From assembly GCA_007128245.1 (NCBI GenBank), contig SKXU01000001.1, positions 1 through 6,458 on the forward strand: DNA of 6,458 nt. The letters run 5' to 3'. Each line of letters begins with the position of its first letter. Positions within the stretch are counted from its first letter, which is position 1. Origin of the DNA: Candidatus Woesearchaeota archaeon (GTDB lineage Archaea; Nanobdellota; Nanobdellia; Woesearchaeales; SKIA01). Shown in pieces: positions 1 through 4,465 of this stretch. The translations under genes were made by a program, and so were the position numbers. The notes beneath the pieces were generated by a model. That model worked only from the letters and a program-made list of their open reading frames with translations, ran no database searches and was not told the origin of the DNA.

Positions 1-115
1 AATCTTGAAACGGAGGCACAGTATATGGCTTTGAGAGTAACACCCTCTTCTTCCCAGGTACGTCAGTGACTAATGATTCTTCTGGAAGCCCGTTGATCCA
101 TGCATCAAGCGTCAT
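1..115 (-). CDS. Hypothetical protein, N-terminal part (runs off the left edge)
   Basis: This is an open frame of 38 codons from ATG at 115 to the window edge, with no stop; the protein begins MTLDAWINGLPEESLVTDV. I do not recognise the family. The start is well supported. It overlaps the last 11 bases of the gene at 105-755 in another frame. It is preceded at 121-127 by GGAGGGC, a strong archaeal Shine-Dalgarno with 5 nt between it and the ATG. It is therefore probably the third gene of the minus-strand cluster, translationally coupled to the gene before it. The visible part shows no signal peptide or membrane segment, and it does not begin with the MNGF start shared by the two upstream paralogues. 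The function is unknown; that it is a gene is fairly likely. Confidence 0.7.
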   Translation of the reverse strand, partial: MTLDAWINGLPEESLVTDVPGKKRVLLSKPYTVPPFQD

Positions 116-755
116 CAAGCGCCCTCCTGAGTAAGTAGTTTGCAGCAGTAGGAATAACTGCACAGCTCACTCCACCATCTATCGTCTCAATAATCGGTGA
201 TTGTACGTAAAGGCCAGTAGTGTCCGCACTAATACGCGTTTCTTCACACATCCACCTAGCCCGTCCCCCGCTCGCAATCTCTTCCATCACCCAATCAAGA
301 CTGTTTGCGCAAACTGCGCGCGTGCGCGCACCCACAGTAGTGGTTACTTGTCCATCCGGAGGTAGTGATCGTAACAGTTCAGGAAGGTACTGCGTGATGC
401 GTCCTTGATGCCTCCACACCACAGCAGTTCCTTGACGCTGCGCCCCGCTTGTATATCCGAAGACAAACCGAGAAGACGCCGCATTCCCGTTTACTGAATT
501 GTGCAACCATAAATCAAAGTTCCATCTGTCAAGAAACCTCTTGATGTATCCTAAGACTTCTTTGCGGCCTGCGTGCTTATCTCTGTGTTTCGCATGCAAG
601 TCAAGAGTCGTAATATCGTCAGGGAACCGATTGAGATCGCACGATACGCTTGTTGGAATCCAGTCCACACTGATTAACCCCGATCTCCTTGTATGCCCAT
701 GAAATATCCATCCGCCAGCCACTTCTTGGTCTAGTAACGTATAAAACCCATTCAT
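105..755 (-). CDS. Uncharacterised protein, paralogue of the 790-1392 product
   Basis: This 216-residue protein belongs to no family I recognise. It has no signal peptide or hydrophobic membrane segment, so it is probably cytoplasmic. It aligns with the product of 790-1392: both start MNGF and end YLL-R-AL, and share F80..W83.H85, F99-G100, V113-W114-x-H116 with T121/L124/L127-L128, D154.V156.E158, G163..A166-R167-W168 and I201-P202. Gaps between these blocks are small, which indicates a diverged tandem duplication. The ATG at 755 has no Shine-Dalgarno, but a TATA-like box lies about 27 nt upstream, so it may be leaderless as well as co-transcribed with the gene 34 nt before it. Conserved Trp, His and Arg could form a binding site, but this is speculation. 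The coding sequence contains a GC-rich palindromic stretch at 303-330. Confidence 0.8.
   Translation of the reverse strand: MNGFYTLLDQEVAGGWIFHGHTRRSGLISVDWIPTSVSCDLNRFPDDITTLDLHAKHRDKHAGRKEVLGYIKRFLDRWNFDLWLHNSVNGNAASSRFVFGYTSGAQRQGTAVVWRHQGRITQYLPELLRSLPPDGQVTTTVGARTRAVCANSLDWVMEEIASGGRARWMCEETRISADTTGLYVQSPIIETIDGGVSCAVIPTAANYLLRRALDDA
121..127 (-). promoter_or_regulatory. Shine-Dalgarno that fixes the start at 115
   Basis: On the minus strand GGAGGGC lies 5 nt before the ATG at 115. It is embedded in the codons for Arg-Arg-Ala near the end of the upstream gene. It is the strongest ribosome-binding site in the window, and it fits a gene internal to an operon rather than a leaderless first gene. 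Confidence 0.75.
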
Positions 756-777
756 ATACTATTGAGAAGTAACAATC

Positions 778-786
778 ATTTTTTAA
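778..786 (-). promoter_or_regulatory. TATA-like box for the gene at 105-755
   Basis: On the minus strand TTAAAAAAT is centred about 27 nt upstream of the ATG at 755. It sits across the 3' boundary of the upstream gene, whose stop codon is at 790-792. The spacing matches the other leaderless promoters here and suggests this gene can also be transcribed by itself. Confidence 0.5.
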
Positions 787-789
787 GAT

Positions 790-1392
790 TTACTGTAGGG
801 CTCTTCCGAGCAAGTAGCGTGCGAGTCGAGGAATAATTGGGTTTGGGTCAGTAACGTGTTGGCGCACCACAAAGCACTGTCTGTGGAGTCTGCACTCCAT
901 CTCTGGCAGACCCCAGCGCGCCGTCGCGCCCAGATACACGTCTTCAGCCACATCATCTGAAACTCTCTCCCATCGAGGACCTCGCAGCACATGTACATCT
1001 GACGCGTGTGACAGCAAGACGTCTAATTCGTTTGTCATATCTGCGCTGTGCGTCCACACAAAAGTTGTTCCGTTTGTCGTCACCACGCTGCGCTCTCCAA
1101 AAAAATAGGATTCTGGCGTGTCTGGCATCCCTACACAGATGCGATGACTCCAGTACGTAAAATCCTGTTGTGAAAGGTACGCAAGCAACGCGTCTTGGAC
1201 GTGCTGTTTTGCAACATCGTACTCCGTGCTCTCACCCCCAAAAAGAACTTTCTGCGTGCGCAAGACAGGATCACGCTCTAACACCCGATAGTCGCCCGTA
1301 CAGCCCAAAGACAGCACTGTTTTGTTGGTGGTGGCACACACTTGGTGCACGTCTTGTGCTTGTGCGGCAAACTCCGTGAAAAAACCGTTCAT
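790..1392 (-). CDS. Uncharacterised protein, paralogue of the 105-755 product
   Basis: This is a 200-residue protein of unknown family and the first gene of the minus-strand cluster. Its blocks shared with the 105-755 product are F78..W81.H83, F98-G99, V112-W113-x-H115 with T120/L123/L126-L127, D146.V148.E150, G155..A158-R159-W160, I187-P188 and the C-terminal Y193-L-L-x-R-A-L. The least conserved part is residues 5-60, where the two proteins also differ in length. There are several Cys residues (C19, C31, C86, C167, C173) but no paired CxxC zinc motif. No signal peptide or membrane segment is visible. The ATG at 1392 lacks a Shine-Dalgarno and has a TATA-like box about 24 nt upstream, consistent with a leaderless transcript diverging from dnaJ. 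The two-copy alignment supports it being a real gene; its role is unknown. Confidence 0.8.
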   Translation of the reverse strand: MNGFFTEFAAQAQDVHQVCATTNKTVLSLGCTGDYRVLERDPVLRTQKVLFGGESTEYDVAKQHVQDALLAYLSQQDFTYWSHRICVGMPDTPESYFFGERSVVTTNGTTFVWTHSADMTNELDVLLSHASDVHVLRGPRWERVSDDVAEDVYLGATARWGLPEMECRLHRQCFVVRQHVTDPNPIIPRLARYLLGRALQ

Positions 1393-1410
1393 ACAGAAGG
1401 GAGCCCGAAG

Positions 1411-1420
1411 TATTTTTTAT
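1411..1420 (-). promoter_or_regulatory. TATA-like box for the minus-strand cluster
   Basis: ATAAAAAATA on the minus strand lies about 24 nt upstream of the ATG at 1392. It forms one half of the 77-bp divergent promoter region shared with dnaJ. No Shine-Dalgarno lies between it and the start codon, so the transcript is probably leaderless. Confidence 0.6.
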
Positions 1421-1439
1421 GCGTTGCGCACGCCTAAGT

Positions 1440-1447
1440 TTTAAAAA
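1440..1447 (+). promoter_or_regulatory. TATA-like box for dnaJ
   Basis: TTTTAAAA is centred about 26 nt upstream of the ATG at 1470. It lies downstream of the alternative in-frame ATG at 1419, so a transcript from this promoter could not include that codon. This settles the dnaJ start at 1470. Confidence 0.65.
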
Positions 1448-1469
1448 ACAGTTCTCTCTCCCATCACCT

Positions 1470-2564
1470 ATGCCTGATTACTATGACGTGCTTGGCGTCT
1501 CAAAAAACGCTACGCAAGAAGAGATTAAAAAAGCGTATAAGAAGCTTGCAAAAACATATCATCCCGATCTGAACAAGGATAACCCGCAAGCCGAAGAGAA
1601 GTTTAAGGAAGTCAATAACGCCTACAAAGTACTTTCGAATCAAAAAGCACGAACGCAGTACGACCAGTTCGGTCACGACACCTTTGAGCAAGCACAAAAA
1701 GGTGGTGGCGGACAAGGATTTAATCAAGGATTTGGCGGTTTTGAGGATATCTTCTCAGACATTTTTGGAGGCGGCTTTCGTCAGCAACGCCGAGGAGCGG
1801 ATTTGCAAGCGGAGTTTACCATAACCCTTCAAGAAGCGTATCGCGGAACAGAAAAAGAGCTTGAGCTCACAAAAAACGATCCGTGCAGCGATTGCAACGG
1901 CACCGGCGCCCATAAGGGCGAGATGAAAACGTGCGGTGAGTGTGGCGGACAAGGGCGAGTGCTCTCTCAGCAGCGCACCCCGTTTGGCGTATTTCAAACA
2001 CAAACTACCTGTCGGGCATGTCAAGGACAAGGACGCATCCCAAAAAAAGCGTGTGATACATGTCGCGGCCAAGGCAGTGTGCGCAAAAACAAAACCATCA
2101 AGGTGAGTATCCCTGCAGGCGTTGAGAGTGGTCAGCGTATTCGCGTCCAGGGCGAGGGAGAGGCAGGGCCTGCAGGCACTCCTCCTGGCGATCTCTATTT
2201 GTACGTGACTGTGCGCACACACGACTTGTTTGAGCGCAAAGGCGATGACCTCTTCTGCGATATTCCTATCAGTATTCCTCAGGCAGTGTTTGGTGATGAC
2301 GTCAAGATTCCCACCTTAGAAAAATCTGCTGTGCTCGAAATTCCTCCGGGAACGCACAGCCACACGCGCTTTAAGCTCTCTGGGTTTGGTATGCCGCACC
2401 TGAGCGGTCGTGGAAAAGGGAATTTGTATGTGCGCGTCAAAGTGCAGACCCCTAAGAAGCTCTCTAAAGAGCAGCAAGCAGCCCTTAAGCAGTTCGCAGA
2501 CGCGTCTGGCGAGAGTGTGAAGCCGCAAAAAGGTTTTTTTGAGAAGCTCAAAGACGCGTTTTAG
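1470..2564 (+). CDS. dnaJ: Chaperone DnaJ (class A Hsp40)
   Basis: This is a cytoplasmic co-chaperone that binds unfolded proteins and stimulates the ATPase of DnaK (Hsp70). The 364 residues show all class A parts in order. The J domain is at about 3-70, with the essential HPD at 31-33 and the usual QYDQFGHD end. A Gly/Phe-rich linker spans about 78-103. The zinc-binding region (139-202) has four CxxCxGxG repeats at C139, C155, C181 and C195, giving eight Cys for two zinc ions. The C-terminal substrate-binding and dimerisation region runs to 364. Length is typical of the family. I chose the ATG at 1470 (MPDYYDVLGVS) because homologues begin there and the TATA box lies downstream of the earlier ATG at 1419. 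No Shine-Dalgarno is present, so it is probably leaderless. No grpE or dnaK is adjacent. Archaeal Hsp70 systems are generally considered bacterial acquisitions. Confidence 0.97.
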   Translation: MPDYYDVLGVSKNATQEEIKKAYKKLAKTYHPDLNKDNPQAEEKFKEVNNAYKVLSNQKARTQYDQFGHDTFEQAQKGGGGQGFNQGFGGFEDIFSDIFGGGFRQQRRGADLQAEFTITLQEAYRGTEKELELTKNDPCSDCNGTGAHKGEMKTCGECGGQGRVLSQQRTPFGVFQTQTTCRACQGQGRIPKKACDTCRGQGSVRKNKTIKVSIPAGVESGQRIRVQGEGEAGPAGTPPGDLYLYVTVRTHDLFERKGDDLFCDIPISIPQAVFGDDVKIPTLEKSAVLEIPPGTHSHTRFKLSGFGMPHLSGRGKGNLYVRVKVQTPKKLSKEQQAALKQFADASGESVKPQKGFFEKLKDAF

Positions 2565-2628
2565 AGCGAAACTCCTATAAACCGTCCCTCATTTCGCCAC
2601 CATTAGCGAGGAGTGAGACACAACAACA

Positions 2629-2637
2629 TTTATATAA
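2629..2637 (+). promoter_or_regulatory. TATA box for the lipoprotein gene
   Basis: TTTATATAA is the best TATA match in the window. A start of transcription about 26 nt downstream would fall near 2658-2660, leaving a leader of roughly 12 nt that carries GGAGAT. Its right end overlaps the inverted repeat at 2635-2650. Confidence 0.7.
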
Positions 2638-2650
2638 GACCAGTGTCTTA
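2635..2650. repeat. 16-bp inverted repeat, possible operator
   Basis: TAAGAC-CAGT-GTCTTA has two perfect 6-bp arms around 4 bp. It starts inside the TATA box and ends about 10 bp before the expected transcription start. A protein bound here would block TBP/TFB or polymerase, a common arrangement for archaeal repressors. The regulator is unknown, and a dyad of this size could also arise by chance. Confidence 0.4.
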
Positions 2651-2660
2651 ACTTCGTAGT

Positions 2661-2666
2661 GGAGAT
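2661..2666 (+). promoter_or_regulatory. Shine-Dalgarno of the lipoprotein gene
   Basis: GGAGAT lies 4 nt before the ATG at 2671. It favours that ATG over the in-frame GTG at 2659, which would sit upstream of the site and at or before the expected transcription start. Confidence 0.6.
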
Positions 2667-2670
2667 CACA

Positions 2671-3834
2671 ATGAGAGCATCATTTATATTCCTGGTAGCG
2701 GCGCTCGTTTTGCTCGCAGCATGCGTGCAGGCGCCCCCAACAACAGAAACGAACGAGACCAATGTAACTGGTAATTTTACGCCAGTACCCGAAGAACCCG
2801 TGGATGAGATTCCTCCTCCTGAGCGCGAGTATGACGCAGTCATCACTGGCGTCGAAGGAGAAGAGATTGAGCTCAACCCACGCGTCACAGACCCTGACGG
2901 AGACCCAGTAACCATTACGTTTGAGCCTCCATTTGACCAAGATGGTCGCTGGACGCCACAAGTAGGTGACGCAGGAGAGTTCTTAACGCGCATTACTGCA
3001 AGTGACGGAGAGCTAGAATCAAGCGTTGACGTCCTCATCCAAGTAGCACGAAGAAACCTTCCGCCAGTTATTGAAGGCCCTGAAGCATTTATCCTGCAAG
3101 AAGGAGACGTGCTTGACTTAACTGTCTTTAACATCACAGACCCTGAGGGTGACGATGTTATCGTCAGCTTTACGGGTTGGACGACGCAGAGCATCACCCA
3201 AACAACCTTTGGTGACGCAGGTGTGCACAGCGGAGCAATCATTGCGCAAGACACTGCTGGTAACGAAGCGCGAAAAGAGTTTACCATCATTATTGATCGC
3301 GTAAACAGGCCTCCTGTCCTCACGATTGATCAGCGAGAAGTTACTGCTACTGAAGGCGACGTTGTGCGCCTCACAGCGACTGCTGAGGATCCTGATGGCG
3401 AGACAGTCACTATCCGCTTCGGACAGCCGTTTGACGCAACAGGCCGATGGGCGACCACGCGAGGCGATGCAGGAACCTACCGCGTTCCCGTAACAGCAAC
3501 TGATGGCACTGACACGGTTGAAGACACCGTAACAGTCATCATCGAGCCCGCAAACAGACCACCTGTTATTGAAGTTGACAGCACAATCACTGTGTCTGAG
3601 ACGCAAACAGTGGACTTTACGCGGCTTGCTAACATCTTTGACCCTGATGGCGATGAACTCACAATCACCTACAGCGGTTGGATGACTGAGCCTCGCAGAA
3701 CCACTGATTTCGGCGATGCAGGTACGTATTCAGTAACCATCACTGCTGACGACGGAGAGCTCTCCACGTCAAAGACAGTGACCGTGGTTGTTGAGCGAAC
3801 CAACCGCCCACCAGTCTTTATCAGGCCTGCATAA
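2671..3834 (+). CDS. Putative surface lipoprotein with four Ig/cadherin-like domains
   Basis: This 387-residue protein starts with a short Sec-type signal: R2, a hydrophobic core at about 5-16, and a lipobox-like LAAC with C18 as the expected lipidated residue. It is therefore probably anchored outside the cell. A Thr/Asn/Pro/Glu-rich linker (19-52) with possible N-glycosylation sequons (NET, NVT, NFT) follows. Four beta-sandwich repeats lie at about 54-126, 129-210, 212-293 and 296-376. Each has an acidic D-P-D/E-G-D/E loop of the calcium-binding type found in cadherin/Ig-like repeats, a GDAG turn and a D-rich loop near its end. Repeats 1 and 3 share PFD..GRW; repeats 2 and 4 share F/Y-x-GW. 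Domains are joined by N-R/L-PPV linkers, and the chain stops just after a fourth one, as if a fifth domain had been lost. There is no membrane anchor or catalytic motif. Adhesion or cell-surface architecture is the likely role, by inference. It appears to be transcribed alone. Confidence 0.85.
   Translation: MRASFIFLVAALVLLAACVQAPPTTETNETNVTGNFTPVPEEPVDEIPPPEREYDAVITGVEGEEIELNPRVTDPDGDPVTITFEPPFDQDGRWTPQVGDAGEFLTRITASDGELESSVDVLIQVARRNLPPVIEGPEAFILQEGDVLDLTVFNITDPEGDDVIVSFTGWTTQSITQTTFGDAGVHSGAIIAQDTAGNEARKEFTIIIDRVNRPPVLTIDQREVTATEGDVVRLTATAEDPDGETVTIRFGQPFDATGRWATTRGDAGTYRVPVTATDGTDTVEDTVTVIIEPANRPPVIEVDSTITVSETQTVDFTRLANIFDPDGDELTITYSGWMTEPRRTTDFGDAGTYSVTITADDGELSTSKTVTVVVERTNRPPVFIRPA
2830..3798 (+). 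repeat. Tandem two-domain duplication (A-B-A-B) in the lipoprotein
   Basis: The region encodes two consecutive copies of a unit of about 160 residues (54-211 and 212-376). Within each copy the first domain has PFD..GRW before its GDAG turn and the second has F/Y-x-GW before it. Domains 1 and 3, and 2 and 4, therefore resemble each other more than their neighbours. The repeat is visible in the protein; the DNA has drifted. Confidence 0.7.
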
Positions 3835-3837
3835 GGC

Positions 3838-3864
3838 CATTTTTTTTCTTTATTTTTCTTCTTT
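3838..3864 (+). terminator. T-rich transcription terminator after the lipoprotein gene
   Basis: Just after the stop codon a run of eight T (3840-3847) is followed by further T tracts broken by single C or A, to about 3864. Archaeal RNA polymerase terminates on such T-rich non-template stretches without needing a hairpin. Only a weak GGCC/GGCC pairing precedes it. Confidence 0.65.
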
Positions 3865-3891
3865 GTTCTCACTCGTAAAGAGCGATAAAGC

Positions 3892-3900
3892 TTTTTAAAT
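3892..3900 (+). promoter_or_regulatory. TATA-like box for the Gln/Pro-rich protein gene
   Basis: TTTTTAAAT predicts transcription start near 3923. That leaves a leader of about 22 nt before the GTG at 3945, long enough to carry the purine-rich Shine-Dalgarno found there. Confidence 0.6.
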
Positions 3901-3934
3901 AACGCCAGTGCTTTCTCCTTCATTACACAAGAGA

Positions 3935-3939
3935 GGGAG
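3935..3939 (+). promoter_or_regulatory. Shine-Dalgarno supporting a GTG start
   Basis: GGGAG, within the longer purine run GAGAGGGAG, lies 5 nt before GTG at 3945. It decides the unusual start codon, because the next in-frame ATG (codon 21) has no such site. Confidence 0.6.
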
Positions 3940-3944
3940 TTACA

Positions 3945-4292
3945 GTGGGATTATTTGGCGGAAAAGACGATACACAAGCAAAGATAGAGGAGCTCAAAGC
4001 AAAAATGCAAGGGGGACAACAACCACAACAAGGATGGCAGCCGCAGCAGCCATGGCAACAACCTCAGCAGCAACCCTATCAACCACAGCCACAGTATCAC
4101 GAGCCTGAGCTTCCACGACAACAGCACCGCCATCACGAAGAGGATGCTGATGAACTAGGTATTGTGTTAGACTTAGGAGAAGGCATGTCTCTTAATCTTC
4201 CTATTCGCTCCCGTATGCGTCTTGATGAATTCTTAAAAGTCGCTGATCGCGTGCGCGAGCTCAAAAAAATTGAGTCACAGCACCGGTACTGA
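3945..4292 (+). CDS. Small hypothetical protein with Gln/Pro-rich disordered centre
   Basis: This 115-residue protein is translated from GTG and belongs to no family I recognise. Three parts can be seen. The N-terminal segment (1-22, MGLFGGKDDTQ then a charged helix) has a good probability of forming a short amphipathic or coiled helix. The low-complexity stretch (23-62) is built of Gln, Pro, Trp and Tyr, and is surely disordered. The C-terminal part (65-115) begins with an acidic patch (EEDADE), has an alternating hydrophobic stretch (LGIVLDLGEGMSLNLPI), and ends in a basic amphipathic helix (RLDEFLKVADRVRELKKIE). No signal peptide or membrane helix is present. The folded C-terminus probably carries the function and the linker may mediate self-association; both are guesses. 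It appears to be a single-gene transcript, with a new promoter following 8 nt after its stop. Confidence 0.75.
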   Translation: MGLFGGKDDTQAKIEELKAKMQGGQQPQQGWQPQQPWQQPQQQPYQPQPQYHEPELPRQQHRHHEEDADELGIVLDLGEGMSLNLPIRSRMRLDEFLKVADRVRELKKIESQHRY

Positions 4293-4300
4293 CGCAAATG

Positions 4301-4310
4301 TTTTTATACT
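4301..4310 (+). promoter_or_regulatory. TATA-like box of the acidic-protein/argS operon
   Basis: TTTTTATACT is centred about 27 nt before the ATG at 4332, so the transcript probably begins at or next to that codon. No other promoter is evident before argS, making this the likely promoter for both genes. Confidence 0.6.
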
Positions 4311-4331
4311 CCTGATTGAAGCAGTCTGTGT

Positions 4332-4463
4332 ATGGAAGAAGACGAGTTCTGGGAAGAGCCTGAAGAATACGCTGACGACTACGTTGATCTCGAAGACTCG
4401 GATGATGAAGAGTTATTCGATGATTTTGGTGAAGACGGCTCGTACGGAGACGAGGATTACTAG
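4332..4463 (+). CDS. Extremely acidic 43-residue microprotein
   Basis: This short frame encodes MEEDEFWEEPEEYADDYVDL and continues to a TAG at 4461-4463. Of 43 residues, 12 are Glu and 12 Asp, with no Lys, Arg, His or Cys. Aromatic residues (F6, W7, Y13, Y17, F29, F32, Y38, Y43) are spread through the acidic runs. Both Glu codons and both Asp codons are used (8 GAA/4 GAG; 6 GAT/6 GAC), which argues for selection on the protein rather than a simple DNA repeat. A TATA-like box at leaderless spacing lies upstream, and argS begins 2 nt after the stop, so the two are almost certainly one transcript. The product should be disordered and could mask a basic surface on RNA-binding proteins, tRNA synthetase or histone-like proteins; this is inference. 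It has no Arg codons, so it is not an arginine attenuator peptide. Confidence 0.7.
   Translation: MEEDEFWEEPEEYADDYVDLEDSDDEELFDDFGEDGSYGDEDY
4452..4457 (+). promoter_or_regulatory. Shine-Dalgarno for argS inside the acidic gene
   Basis: GAGGAT lies 8 nt before the argS ATG at 4466 and forms part of the last Glu-Asp codons of the upstream gene. It is a moderate site, suited to a gene internal to an operon and possibly dependent on translation of the acidic frame. Confidence 0.5.
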
Positions 4464-4465
4464 GC

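Noticed and set aside
1419..1469. N-terminal extension of 17 residues on DnaJ from an earlier in-frame ATG
   Set aside because: DnaJ homologues begin at the MPDYYDVLGVS position, the extension has no Shine-Dalgarno, and the likely TATA box lies downstream of the earlier ATG.
1755..2222. Antisense frame of 155 codons opposite dnaJ
   Set aside because: It mirrors the zinc-finger and C-terminal region of dnaJ and has no recognisable domain of its own.
2587..2617. Possible hairpin (TCGC/GCGA with flanking CTCA/TGAG) after dnaJ
   Set aside because: Stems are only 4 bp with mismatched internal spacing and no T-run follows, so I do not call a terminator or RNA element.
2659..2670. GTG start for the lipoprotein, 4 codons upstream of the ATG
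   Set aside because: The GTG sits at or before the expected transcription start and before the GGAGAT site, which is correctly placed for the ATG at 2671; the added residues also put an acidic residue ahead of the signal peptide.
2589..3323. Antisense frame of 244 codons opposite the lipoprotein
   Set aside because: It is very rich in Ser/Thr, as expected from the complement of a biased coding strand; no TATA box or ribosome site is seen, and the plus-strand gene has clear domains.
3824..3838. GGCC/GGCC pairing before the T tract
   Set aside because: GGCC is self-complementary and the 4-bp stem is too weak to be meaningful; the T-rich tract alone explains termination.
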